DNA of 64,000 nt from Anaerocolumna sp. MB42-C2 (GCF_030913705.1 NZ_CP133190.1:4923501-4987500), one strand, 5' to 3'; positions 16,632 through 25,362 are shown, counted from the first letter of the stretch. Notes: generated by a model from the sequence alone, not told the origin. Made by a program: numbers and translations.

Positions 16632-19207
16632 ATATCGTAAATAAACTGACTTTAAAGTATATGAAGAAGAATAAAAGCCGTACGTTAGTTACGATTATCG
16701 GTGTTATAATTTCTGTTGCGATGATAGCTGCTTCTTCTACCATTGGGGCTTCTTTAATGGACATGCTACAACGCAGTATTATTGCTCAAACGGGTAACTG
16801 GCATTCTGTATGGGATGAAGTGCCCGGTTCCGGTGTGGATAAGATAACAGGAGATCCTAATGTAAAGAAAAGTCTTATAAGCCATACGGCAGGTATAGGT
16901 GAGCTGCCGGGTTCGAAAAACAGCCAACGGCCATATATTTATATCTTAGAATATAATTCCTTTGACCTTTCAGCCATCGCGCTAAAAGAAGGACGTTTCC
17001 CCAGAAATGAAAATGAGTTAGTAATAACGACTCAGATGTTAGATACCTCGGGTGTTACTTATCTCATCGGTGATAAAGTCACTTTTACCATGGGGGATCG
17101 CAGTATAGTTGAAAATAAGGTGAAAACTCCATTGGATAATACCTTTTCCTTTACGAAAGGAGAAGACTTCACAAAAACCGGAGAAAGAGAGTATACCATA
17201 ACCGGAATAGTCGATGCGGAAAGTAGGGAAAACAGCTCGAGAGCCGGGTATGTTGCTTTTAGCGGTATCAGTGAGAATAATGTGAAAAATGAAGAAGCTT
17301 ATACTGTTTACGCTGGATTTAATAAGTTAAATAAAAAAATATACGATATATCTGAAAAACTAAAAAAAGAAAGTAATGCAGGAAAATTAAATTATAATTC
17401 AGAGTTACTGTTTTATGCCGGAATTACGGACGACAATGAATTTAATACTACTTTAACAGTAGCGATCGGTATCGTTGGGAGTATTATATTATTGGGATCG
17501 GTATCTTTAATCTACAATGCTTTTGCCATATCCTTGTCGGAACGCAGCCGGACCTTGGGTATGTTGGCCAGTGTAGGTGCGACGAAAAGGCAAAAAAGAA
17601 ATTCCGTATTTTTTGAGGGATTTGTAATTGGCTGTATTTCAATACCTATCGGTCTTATTAGCGGTTATCTCGGTATCGGCATCACATTCTTTATAATAAG
17701 TCCGATTATGCAGAATTTATTTAATGTTACTGTACCACTTAAATTGGTGATATCTCCCTATGGCTTTATCGGAGCAATTTTATTCTCTGTTTTACTTTTA
17801 TTTATTTCAGCATGGTTTCCTGCAAAGCGGGCTTCTAAAATTACCCCTATTGATGCCATTCGGCAAACTCAGGATATTAGTATAAAGAGAAAAGCTGTTA
17901 AAACTTCAAAGCTCTCCAGGATTATATTTGGATTTGAAGCAGAACTTGGGTTAAAAAATCTAAAAAGGAATAAACACCGTTATTATGCAACTTTATTTTC
18001 CATGATTATCAGTATTGTTTTATTCCTGACAGCTTCTGCATTTTCAGAATTTTTAAAAGAATCCTTTATTATGGCAAACGCACCGATTAATTATGATGTT
18101 TCCGTGTCTGTGTACGGGGAGGATATGGATAAAGTGAATAGATATGTTAATGACCTCACCCATCTGGACCATATTAATACCTCAGTGGTAACTGAAAGTG
18201 TAAGTGGCACTGCAGTACTTAATGAAAGTGTGGTGAGTAATGATATTAAGAGCAGAATGGAACCGGAAGACGGAAAGTATTCTCTGGATGTTCAGATTAT
18301 ATCCATGGATGACATCTCTTTAAGACAATATGCGAAAGAAGCCGGTATTGATGAGGATAAAATAAAGTCTGAGGGAATGAAAGGAATATTAATCAATACC
18401 TTTAATTTAAAAGAGAAACATGAATTTACAACAGTATCTCAATTAAGAATAAAACCCGGTGATGCTATTCCGCTTACTTACTATTATGATGAAGTTAAAA
18501 AACTCGAAAGTCAAGTTGAAATTTCAGCTGTTACAGATAAAATTCCTATGATGTTGTACGGATATCAGGAGTATATTGGTAATTTAACAATCCTTGTATC
18601 AAAGCAGGGGTTACAGTCTTTTCTTAATCAAATGGAACAGTCAGGAATGAAGCTTTACCGAAATCTAAGCGTTTATTATATCACAGACAAAGCTTCTGAG
18701 TTGGAGAAAGAAATAGAAGCCGTAAAGAAGAATTATCCTGATTTAGATAGTTATATTTTCAACGTGATTACACAAAGGCAGAAACAGGAAAGATTATCCT
18801 TGATTTTTTCCGTCTTTTTATACGGCTTCGTAATATTAATTGCTACCGTCTGCACGGCTAATATTATTAATACTATTTCTACAGGTATTAATATGAGAAA
18901 AAGGGAATTTGCAATGTTAAAATCCTATGGTATAACTCCGGCAGGATTTCAGAAGATGATACGTTATGAAAGCATTTTTTACGGAATAAAAGCATTACTG
19001 TATGGTTTGCCCGCAAGTTTTGCTGTAATCTTTCTGGTTTATAAGACTTTAAGCCGTAATTTTGATTTTATCTTCTTCCTGCCCTGGTTAAACATAATAA
19101 TTGCGATTGTAAGCGTTTTCTTAATTATTGGATTTACTATGGTTTATGCGGTTAAGAAAACAAGTAAGGACAATATTATTGATGTGTTAAAAAATGAAAA
19201 CCTGTAA
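16628..19207 (+). CDS. FtsX-type ABC permease (BceB/MacB-like, two FtsX domains)
   Basis: An 859-residue membrane protein. An N-terminal helix (about 17-38) and a large extracytoplasmic domain (about 45-270) precede three helices with the first FtsX signature (SLSERSRTLGMLASVGATKRQ and FPAKRASKITPIDAIR). A second half repeats the arrangement (NMRKREFAMLKSYGI). Eight to ten helices are expected. This mechanotransmission-type permease, with the ATPase and the two-component genes, forms a likely antimicrobial-peptide detoxification module. The ligand is unknown. Confidence 0.9.
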   Translation: MNIVNKLTLKYMKKNKSRTLVTIIGVIISVAMIAASSTIGASLMDMLQRSIIAQTGNWHSVWDEVPGSGVDKITGDPNVKKSLISHTAGIGELPGSKNSQRPYIYILEYNSFDLSAIALKEGRFPRNENELVITTQMLDTSGVTYLIGDKVTFTMGDRSIVENKVKTPLDNTFSFTKGEDFTKTGEREYTITGIVDAESRENSSRAGYVAFSGISENNVKNEEAYTVYAGFNKLNKKIYDISEKLKKESNAGKLNYNSELLFYAGITDDNEFNTTLTVAIGIVGSIILLGSVSLIYNAFAISLSERSRTLGMLASVGATKRQKRNSVFFEGFVIGCISIPIGLISGYLGIGITFFIISPIMQNLFNVTVPLKLVISPYGFIGAILFSVLLLFISAWFPAKRASKITPIDAIRQTQDISIKRKAVKTSKLSRIIFGFEAELGLKNLKRNKHRYYATLFSMIISIVLFLTASAFSEFLKESFIMANAPINYDVSVSVYGEDMDKVNRYVNDLTHLDHINTSVVTESVSGTAVLNESVVSNDIKSRMEPEDGKYSLDVQIISMDDISLRQYAKEAGIDEDKIKSEGMKGILINTFNLKEKHEFTTVSQLRIKPGDAIPLTYYYDEVKKLESQVEISAVTDKIPMMLYGYQEYIGNLTILVSKQGLQSFLNQMEQSGMKLYRNLSVYYITDKASELEKEIEAVKKNYPDLDSYIFNVITQRQKQERLSLIFSVFLYGFVILIATVCTANIINTISTGINMRKREFAMLKSYGITPAGFQKMIRYESIFYGIKALLYGLPASFAVIFLVYKTLSRNFDFIFFLPWLNIIIAIVSVFLIIGFTMVYAVKKTSKDNIIDVLKNENL

Positions 19208-19239
19208 AGTTGTTATCTGGCAAAATCATTTAAGTGTAT

Positions 19240-19312
19240 TATAATAGAATTGGAGGTTTAAATGTTCATTCAAAGAAATAATGTAAGCACAAATACTTAC
19301 TTATTATCTTAG
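19240..19312 (+). promoter_or_regulatory. Promoter and 16-aa leader ORF before AAC(6')-like gene
   Basis: A TATAAT box at 19240-19245 is followed by GGAGG and, at the best spacing, an ATG (19262) opening a 16-codon ORF, MFIQRNNVSTNTYLLS, that ends at 19312. The resistance gene starts 36 bp later behind its own weaker site. An upstream ORF with a better ribosome site than the gene it precedes suggests translational control. No competing hairpins were worked out. Confidence 0.45.
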
Positions 19313-19347
19313 GTTGAATTAATTAATTATACTATGAGGATTATTAC

Positions 19348-19782
19348 ATGACAAGAAAAGCAGATATAACTGATTGTAAGTTAATAACTGATTTAGCTTT
19401 ACTACTATGGCCCCATCATACCCGGACCGAATTAGAAGAAGAGATTACTGGCATTATGAAAATGGATACTGCTGCATTTTTCTTAGCCTATGAAATGCAA
19501 CAGCCGGTGGGATTCGCCCAATGCCAGTTACGTTTTGATTATGTACAAGGATGTAAAAGCAGTCCCGTAGGGTATTTAGAAGGAATTTATGTTAGCGAGG
19601 GCAGTCGCAGAAAAGGAATAGCAAAGCATCTTCTGGCTTCCTGTGAAGCCTGGTCTAAGGATATGGGATGTGAAGAATTCGCCAGTGACTGTAATATTAG
19701 CAATACGGAAAGTTTACAGTTTCATCTAAAAATGGGATTTGAAGAAGAAAGCAGGATTATATGCTTCAAGAAAAAGGTATAA
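19348..19782 (+). CDS. AAC(6')-I-type aminoglycoside N-acetyltransferase-like
   Basis: A 144-residue GNAT acetyltransferase with the pattern of aminoglycoside 6'-N-acetyltransferases: LLWPHHTRTELEEEI at the start, AFFLAYEMQQPVGFAQCQL, SSPVGYLEGIYV, the acetyl-CoA loop RRKGIA (about 87-92), CEEFASDCNISN and LQFHLKMGFEEESRIICFKK. Family knowledge: these transfer acetate to the 6'-amine of kanamycin/tobramycin-type drugs. Activity is inferred; chromosomal homologues vary in resistance level. Confidence 0.85.
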   Translation: MTRKADITDCKLITDLALLLWPHHTRTELEEEITGIMKMDTAAFFLAYEMQQPVGFAQCQLRFDYVQGCKSSPVGYLEGIYVSEGSRRKGIAKHLLASCEAWSKDMGCEEFASDCNISNTESLQFHLKMGFEEESRIICFKKKV

Positions 19783-19815
19783 TTATTATTTATGACTTGG
19801 TATATAAACTTATAA

Positions 19816-19864
19816 GTGAACCGGAAGAAAGATGCATAATTTTTTTTTCTTCCGGGTTCATTTT
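19816..19864. terminator. Bidirectional terminator
   Basis: TGAACC-GGAAGAAA pairs with TTTCTTCCGGGTTCA around an A/T-rich loop and is followed by TTTTT. It separates the convergent AAC(6')-like and DUF6774-like genes. Confidence 0.8.
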
Positions 19865-19918
19865 TACATTTGGAGCAGTCTTCCTTATTATCGCTCGCTT
19901 TTTTGTACTGGCATTCTT

Positions 19919-20143
19919 TTAATTTACATTAGTGTTCTTTGTACCCGTATTATGATTTGTGTCTGAGTTCTGGTCAAGGTTAACCGGTGGATTAATGTAA
20001 GCTTCTTGTGCAAGAATCGTAGTCAAGGTGTCCCCAAGCTGAGTAAAGGTTGCTGCCATTACGGTTATTTCATCAACAGTACAGTTATTAGCTATGGCAC
20101 AGGCAAGCGCTGTAATTGTAGCAACAAGTTCACATGACTGCAT
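19919..20143 (-). CDS. DUF6774-like small protein
   Basis: A 74-residue protein. The N-terminal 48 residues (MQSCELVATITALACAI, then DEITVMAATFTQLGDTLTTILAQ) match the short DUF6774 proteins I associate with Lachnospiraceae. The C-terminus is a polar Asn/Thr-rich tail. It has the start context GGGGGTGAAAAT-ATG. The function is unknown; it is monocistronic between a terminator and the attenuator region. Confidence 0.7.
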   Translation of the reverse strand: MQSCELVATITALACAIANNCTVDEITVMAATFTQLGDTLTTILAQEAYINPPVNLDQNSDTNHNTGTKNTNVN

Positions 20144-20283
20144 ATTTTCACCCCCATAAAATATATGCTGATACTAAAGAATATTGCACACAACGATTAA
20201 ATATATAAGCATTATGCTGCTTTTTGCAGGGGAGTGAACAGTAACGATTTTATTCGGCACGAAAAGTCGGGTATATTTTAATC

Positions 20284-20313
20284 TTGATTTTTAGTGGAAG
20301 TTGATGTTATACT
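20284..20313 (+). promoter_or_regulatory. Promoter of the MFS attenuator
   Basis: TTGATT (20284-20289) and TATACT (20308-20313) are 18 bp apart, about 45 bp before the leader-peptide start. The promoter at 29765-29793, before the other attenuator, has the same TGTTATACT -10 region. Confidence 0.6.
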
Positions 20314-20356
20314 TAATAAAGCATTATTTTAACCATTATGGAAAGGAAAGAAACTT

Positions 20357-20470
20357 GTGAAACTTAATTTTGAAATAAAGGGATACAGAATTTGTGTTTG
20401 CAGCGGTCTAACTTTTAACGGAATAAATTCCGTAAATTGGGTTACTGCGCCCTTTTTCAGGAAAGTTTAG
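20357..20470 (+). CDS. 37-aa leader peptide of MFS attenuator
   Basis: A GTG start is preceded by GGAAAGGAAAG and encodes a 37-residue peptide (begins MKLNFEIKGYRICVC, ends APFFRKV) with no homology I know. Its last ten codons contain GGGTTACTGC (20439-20448), which can pair with GCAGTAACC just before the terminator. Ribosome progress through this ORF therefore decides which RNA structure forms, the layout of inducible antibiotic-resistance leaders such as those of erm, tet(M) or msr genes. Confidence 0.7.
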   Translation: MKLNFEIKGYRICVCSGLTFNGINSVNWVTAPFFRKV

Positions 20471-20542
20471 CTGTTTCTTATTATAGAAATACTATAACAT
20501 CCGGCAGTAACCTGTTTCTTAAATATAAGAAACAGGTTTTTT
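20439..20542 (+). promoter_or_regulatory. Transcription attenuator (anti-terminator and terminator)
   Basis: Region 1, GGGTTACTGC (20439-20448, inside the leader ORF), pairs with 1', GCAGTAACCT (20504-20513). The terminator stem is AACCTGTTTCTTA (20509-20521) with TAAGAAACAGGTT (20526-20538) and a T-run. They share AACCT, so they compete. A second copy of CTGTTTCTTA at 20471-20480 could also pair with the 3' terminator arm. Prediction: a stalled ribosome early in the leader frees region 1 and allows readthrough into the MFS gene. Confidence 0.75.
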
Positions 20543-20562
20543 ATTTTATAGAATAGTTCTCC

Positions 20563-20616
20563 GAACTTCCCTATAAAATAGCGCTAGAGTCTGGCAGACC
20601 AGACTCATTCTTATGC
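20563..20616 (+). repeat. Shared post-terminator module, copy A
   Basis: GAACTTCCCTATAAAATA (20563-20580) is followed by a hairpin GAGTCTGG-CAGA-CCAGACTC (20587-20606) and CTTATGC. Both blocks recur in the same order after the attenuator terminator at 30049-30186. It lies between terminator and MFS start. Confidence 0.7.
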
Positions 20617-20641
20617 TTGAATTATAACCGGAAAGGATAGT

Positions 20642-21961
20642 ATGATGGAAAATAATATAAGTACTCAAGACAATAAAATAAATGAGATTAATAAAATTAA
20701 TGATAAAAATCAGATTAACAAAAATGAGATTAACAAGTCAAATGAAATTCACAAAGTCAGCTGCGAGATCTTAGAAAATAATACATACATATGTGGTTTA
20801 AGGAAAAATATTAAAACGGATTATATGTTTCGATTTATGTCCAATTTCAACTTGACCGGAGCAATATGGGTTTTATACTTGAGTTATAAAGGTATGTCCT
20901 TAGGACAAATTGGCCTTTTGGAGGGAATTTTTCATATTGTCAGTTTTCTTTTTGAAGTACCAACCGGTGCTATGGCTGATTTAACAGGTAGAAAAAATAC
21001 CATATTACTAGGGAGACTATCAGCAGTTATATCCGGTTTGCTTATGGTAACAAGCAATCATTTCTTGGGTTATGCCATAGCGTTTGCTTTTTCCGCTTTC
21101 AGTTATAATTTAAATTCAGGGTCAGAAGAGGCACTCGTTTATGATAGTTTGAAAATTTTAAAAAGGGAAAAGGAGTTTTTAAAGATTAATGGCAGGTTAA
21201 ATTTTATACAGGAAGCGGCAAGCGGTTTTGCTTCCTTTTTAGGCGGAATTTTAGCGGAGATTTCATATTTCTACGCATATACCGCAGGTATGATAATCAG
21301 TGCGGCGGCATTATTTAACGGGAGTTTTTTTTATGAACCTAAAGCATTAGTTGATAGGGGAAATAGTGAGAAAAGTACGGTTAGGAAGCATTTTAAAGCC
21401 TGCATTACTATTTTTAAACATAATAAACCGGTCAGGTCTGTATTGGTATTTTATCCTGTAGTAACCGCTTTTGCTACTGCGACATACTTTTATGGTCAGC
21501 AGCACTTATTCAATATTGGCTTAAATAAAATACAAATTTCCTTTGTTATATTACTTAGTGGGATTTTTGCATCTTTTGGAGCATTATCCGCTGAAAAATT
21601 CAGCCGAATATTTGGAGATAAAGAGAAATATGTGGGTGCATCAGGATTAGCAATTTTTATTGCTGCATTTGGGATAAATCATACATATATTTCTGTTGTT
21701 GCATTTTTAGTGCAGAGTTACTTTGGATCACTATTATATCCAATATCATCCAACGCTTTGAATCAGCTAATACCATCCGCTCAGAGAGCAACAATTATAT
21801 CCGTGAGCAGTGTAATGTTTTCAGCGGCAATGATTGTTATCTTCCCTATTTGCGGTTATGTTGGAGATTATATCGGGTTAGGAAAAGTCTTTTATATCTT
21901 AGGTATATGGATTCTAATTTTCCAGGTCTGGTTTATTGGAAAGGGAAAAGCAAATCATTAA
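20642..21961 (+). CDS. MFS efflux transporter under leader-peptide control
   Basis: A 439-residue major facilitator protein with about twelve helices. After an unusual Asn/Lys/Ile-rich extension of about 55 residues (repeating NKINE/NKIND/NKNEINK units) comes YMFRFMSNFNLTGAIWVLYL and the cytoplasmic loop motif FEVPTGAMADLTGRKNTILLGR (MFS motif A). The sequence type is like proton-driven drug exporters such as macrolide/tetracycline pumps. The attenuator and leader peptide upstream suggest induction by a ribosome-binding antibiotic. The exact substrate is not evident. Confidence 0.85.
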   Translation: MMENNISTQDNKINEINKINDKNQINKNEINKSNEIHKVSCEILENNTYICGLRKNIKTDYMFRFMSNFNLTGAIWVLYLSYKGMSLGQIGLLEGIFHIVSFLFEVPTGAMADLTGRKNTILLGRLSAVISGLLMVTSNHFLGYAIAFAFSAFSYNLNSGSEEALVYDSLKILKREKEFLKINGRLNFIQEAASGFASFLGGILAEISYFYAYTAGMIISAAALFNGSFFYEPKALVDRGNSEKSTVRKHFKACITIFKHNKPVRSVLVFYPVVTAFATATYFYGQQHLFNIGLNKIQISFVILLSGIFASFGALSAEKFSRIFGDKEKYVGASGLAIFIAAFGINHTYISVVAFLVQSYFGSLLYPISSNALNQLIPSAQRATIISVSSVMFSAAMIVIFPICGYVGDYIGLGKVFYILGIWILIFQVWFIGKGKANH

Positions 21962-22211
21962 TACATACAATGAATACTATGAAAATAGGATTAAATTCAT
22001 TAAAGATAAATTTGATTCTTGGTGATAAATGGATTATTATTAACTTAGGATATACGACGTAATCTGATATAAATAACAGGAATAAGCAAAAAAATTATCA
22101 GAAATAACATGAAACAAAAACAGGAATAAACAGAAAATCAGAAACAGGATATAATTATTCTGTTGATTCAATCAGGAGAAATATAAGAATAGAAAAGCGG
22201 GGCAAAATAGG

Positions 22212-22793
22212 ATGAATGACAACATATACAAGCAGATAGAACAATATAACCCATGGAATGAGCAGGAGGAAAACGACCGAAAAATTACACTGAAATATAT
22301 GGACTTATTTGATAATGTATTTACAAGAGAGAATGAAATTGCTCATATAACGGCATCTTCCTGGATTGTGAATTCGGACCGGCAAAAAGTTTTAATGATA
22401 TACCACAACATTTATGACAGCTGGGCGTGGACCGGGGGACATGCGGACGGAGAGAAAGACCTGTTATCTGTAGCAATTCGTGAAGCAAAAGAAGAGACAG
22501 GAATCATTAATATAACCCCTGTTTTTACAAATATTTATTCCATGGAAACCCTCTGTGTCAATGGTCATATCAAAAGAGAAAAATATGTTTCATCTCATCT
22601 GCATTTAAATATTACATACTTATTGGAGGCGGATGACCGGGAGATTTTACGGATAAAAGAAGATGAAAACAGTGGTGTAAAATGGGTGGGCAGAAAGGAA
22701 GCCATAAAGCTGTCGACTGAAGTATGGATGTCAGGAATATATAGCAAATTGAACGAGAAATTAGATAAATTAATATATAAAGAGTTGGTTTAA
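22212..22793 (+). CDS. Nudix hydrolase
   Basis: A 193-residue Nudix hydrolase. The box at about 75-98 reads GGHADGEKDLLSVAIREAKEETGI and fits the consensus. The preceding segment SSWIVNSDRQKVLMIYHNIYDSWAWTG is like a group of Firmicute Nudix proteins of unknown substrate. About 250 bp separate it from the MFS gene; that gap holds no gene or clear hairpin. Confidence 0.9.
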   Translation: MNDNIYKQIEQYNPWNEQEENDRKITLKYMDLFDNVFTRENEIAHITASSWIVNSDRQKVLMIYHNIYDSWAWTGGHADGEKDLLSVAIREAKEETGIINITPVFTNIYSMETLCVNGHIKREKYVSSHLHLNITYLLEADDREILRIKEDENSGVKWVGRKEAIKLSTEVWMSGIYSKLNEKLDKLIYKELV

Positions 22794-22877
22794 ACTGGTA
22801 ACAAGCAATGTGCAATTAGTCTGCAGGTAATAAGCAGATATTACCTTAGTCAGCAAGGTGTGGAAAGGGGATTAATT

Positions 22878-23396
22878 ATGGATAATGGTATTAGCTATGT
22901 TGAAATCATTCGAGATCAGACAAACCGGGCATTATGGAATGTAGGTAATGTAATTGATTGCATTCCTGGTGATATGTGGGAGGAATTATATTGCGAGATG
23001 CCTTTATGGAAGCATGTCTATCACATGCTGTTATCTCTTGATACCTGGTATATCAATCCGAGAAAATATCAGGCACCGTCTTTTCATGTAAAAGACTTAA
23101 ATAACCTAGATGTAACCTCGGAAAAAAAGCTTTCCAAGGAATTATTAAACGAATTTTTTCTGTCTGTAGAAAAGAAGATTAAAGATTATGATAAACAATT
23201 ATCAGATGATCTTCTGCTAGAAAAACCTGAGAATTGTGAATGGACCAGATTTGCATTGATAATGGCGCAGCACAGGCATTTACATAGTCATATGGGAATG
23301 CTAATGGGATTTATTATAGCAAGGACAGGTTTATGGCCAAGAGTTATTGGGTTAGAAGGAGTTATTCCGGAAAATGGTTATAAAAAGTATTATTAA
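22878..23396 (+). CDS. DinB-like putative metal-binding protein
   Basis: A 172-residue all-helical protein of the DinB/YfiT four-helix-bundle type. Candidate metal histidines are in MPLWKHVYHMLLSLDTWY and AQHRHLHSHMGMLMG. The start at 22878 is chosen because GAAAGGGG precedes it; the GTG at 22860 is weaker. Such proteins can be thiol-dependent transferases; no substrate is suggested by the context. Confidence 0.65.
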   Translation: MDNGISYVEIIRDQTNRALWNVGNVIDCIPGDMWEELYCEMPLWKHVYHMLLSLDTWYINPRKYQAPSFHVKDLNNLDVTSEKKLSKELLNEFFLSVEKKIKDYDKQLSDDLLLEKPENCEWTRFALIMAQHRHLHSHMGMLMGFIIARTGLWPRVIGLEGVIPENGYKKYY

Positions 23397-23410
23397 TAAA
23401 TAAAAAAAAT

Positions 23411-23684
23411 AGGATTCAAGTGTCAAAAGGTCTCACAACCTGCATTTTATGAATATCGGTGTATATATATTCGGTTTTGGTCGAATTATTTCGACTACGT
23501 ACGGCCGAGGACACTGCTAATATTTTGTCAAGACTCTGGCCAAAAATCAAGCCAGCTGGTTTGATTTTTAAGACGTTAGAGGCTTGTAAAAAATATAGTG
23601 TTTGAGGGAAAGGCAGCTAAATTGAATATATATACGCTGGTATTTATTAAAAAAGCAAAATTGACCTTTTGATACCCTAATCCT
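23411..23684. mobile_element. Non-coding inverted-repeat (MITE-like) element, copy 1
   Basis: The left end AGGATTCAAGTGTC-AAAAGGTC (23411-23432) is matched in inverse by GACCTTTTGATAC..AATCCT (23663-23684), 18 of 22 bases identical. The interior has a near-perfect palindrome AATCAAGCCAGC/TGGTTTGATT (about 23545-23568) and TCAAGACTCTGGC. No ORF is inside. Related copies lie at 31302-31420 and 56763-56860. The right end supplies TTGACC exactly 17 bp before TATATT. Confidence 0.75.
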
Positions 23685-23689
23685 ATATT
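23661..23689 (+). promoter_or_regulatory. Hybrid promoter at element end
   Basis: TTGACC (23661-23666), inside the right inverted repeat of the element, and TATATT (23684-23689) outside it are 17 bp apart and face the MFS gene at 23718. The element thus seems to bring the -35 box. Confidence 0.55.
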
Positions 23690-23717
23690 AAATTAAATGT
23701 AAAAGGGAGAAGTATAT

Positions 23718-24878
23718 ATGGCAACCATTTTATTAATCATCATCTATATTGCATTTATCAGTCTGGGATTACCGGATTCCCTGTTAGGATCGGCCTGGCC
23801 GGTCATGCATACGGAATTATCTGTTCCGGTATCTTTTGCAGGCATTATAACTATGATTATATCCGGCGGAACAATTATATCAAGTTTTTTCAGTGAAAAA
23901 ATTATCAGAAAATTGGGAACGGGTAAAGTTACTGCAATCAGTGTTTTTATGACAGGTTTTGCACTTCTTGGATTTTATGCCATGCCCCATTTTATCTGGC
24001 TGTGTATTTTTGCCGTACCTTTGGGGCTTGGAGCCGGTTCCGTGGATTCTGCCCTGAATAATTTTGTAGCATTACATTATAAAGCGAATCATATGAACTG
24101 GCTGCATTGTTTTTGGGGAATTGGAGCAACTGCAGGTCCCTTTATCATGTCAATGTTTTTAACCTCAACCGGCGGTTGGAATAAGGGATATCTTACCGTA
24201 TCCGTAATACAAATCACACTGGTCGTTTTATTATTTTTATCTTTACCTATCTGGAAGTCCTTTGAAACGAATACGGAACTTACACAGGAAGTGAAACAAG
24301 ATGCCACGCTGCCTATGTTATTTGGGATGAAGGGGGCAAAAGCAGCCCTGTTATCTTTTTTTTGCTATTGTGCGGTTGAAACCACAACCGGTCTATGGGG
24401 AGGAACTTTTTTGGTACAGCATGTAGGCCTATCTGTCAATACTGCGGCAAAATGGGTATCCCTGTATTATTTTGGTATTACTGCAGGAAGATTTTTATCC
24501 GGTTTTCTGGCAATGAAAATGAACAATGTATCTTTAATACGATTAGGACAAGTTATCTGTACTCTTGGCGGACTCTCTTTGGTACTGCCTTTTTCAAGGT
24601 ATTTCAGCTTAGCAGGATTTATTCTGATCGGTTTAGGATGTGCACCTATATACCCTGGCATGCTCCATGAGACTCCAAAAAGGTTCGGAAAAGATATATC
24701 TCAGGCGATTATGGGAATACAGATGGCTTTTGCCTATGTAGGGAGTACCTTCATGCCGCCTGCATTTGGATTTCTGTCTGAAGTTACTGGAATAGTAATA
24801 TTGCCTTTCTTTTTATTAATTTTTATATTCTTGATGATACTATCTTCTGAGATGATTAACCGTGTGGCAGCGGAATAG
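23718..24878 (+). CDS. MFS transporter (FucP/FHS-like)
   Basis: A 386-residue, twelve-helix major facilitator. The start IYIAFISLGLPDSLLGSAWP and the pair ALNNFVALHYKANHMNWLHCFWGIGATAGP resemble sugar-type MFS proteins of the FHS group. AAGGGAGA precedes the ATG. It seems to be transcribed alone from the hybrid promoter at the preceding repeat element. The substrate, sugar or drug, cannot be decided. Confidence 0.85.
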   Translation: MATILLIIIYIAFISLGLPDSLLGSAWPVMHTELSVPVSFAGIITMIISGGTIISSFFSEKIIRKLGTGKVTAISVFMTGFALLGFYAMPHFIWLCIFAVPLGLGAGSVDSALNNFVALHYKANHMNWLHCFWGIGATAGPFIMSMFLTSTGGWNKGYLTVSVIQITLVVLLFLSLPIWKSFETNTELTQEVKQDATLPMLFGMKGAKAALLSFFCYCAVETTTGLWGGTFLVQHVGLSVNTAAKWVSLYYFGITAGRFLSGFLAMKMNNVSLIRLGQVICTLGGLSLVLPFSRYFSLAGFILIGLGCAPIYPGMLHETPKRFGKDISQAIMGIQMAFAYVGSTFMPPAFGFLSEVTGIVILPFFLLIFIFLMILSSEMINRVAAE

Positions 24879-24965
24879 TTTTCGTAACCTGGTTACGGAA
24901 GAGGATTAATAATTGCAATATAATTACGGCATAATATCTTATGGAAATACACAAGGAGGTAATTT

Positions 24966-25280
24966 ATGCTGGGATTCTTAAAAGTAGAAACAGGAAAAAA
25001 CGTATCGGCAAATGAGCTGGAAAATTTAATCGGAAAGGCAGAGATTATAGACATACGGGAACCATATGAATATAAAACAGGCAGTATAAGGACTGCAAAA
25101 AATATTCCTATGGGTAATTTAATATCTAACCCGAATCAATATTTGAATAAAGATAAAACATATTATATCATGTGCCAATCAGGCGCAAGAAGCAGCAGGA
25201 CCTGCAAATTTTTATTAAGGCAGGGATATGATGTAATTAATGTAACAGGTGGTATCAGTTCTTATACAGGAACCAATTAG
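24966..25280 (+). CDS. Rhodanese-like domain protein
   Basis: A 104-residue single rhodanese domain. The active-site loop is CQSGARS with Cys70, and the family segments IIDIREPYEYKTGSI and NVTGGISSY are present. It probably carries persulfide sulfur in the cytoplasm. A strong AAGGAGG precedes it. Monocistronic, before the T-box promoter. Confidence 0.9.
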   Translation: MLGFLKVETGKNVSANELENLIGKAEIIDIREPYEYKTGSIRTAKNIPMGNLISNPNQYLNKDKTYYIMCQSGARSSRTCKFLLRQGYDVINVTGGISSYTGTN

Positions 25281-25362
25281 GTATGTGGGAACCGCTTATT
25301 TAATCTGTCCATGCCCAAATAAAAAAGTAATTTAATTATTCTTAAATATGATATAAAAAGGA

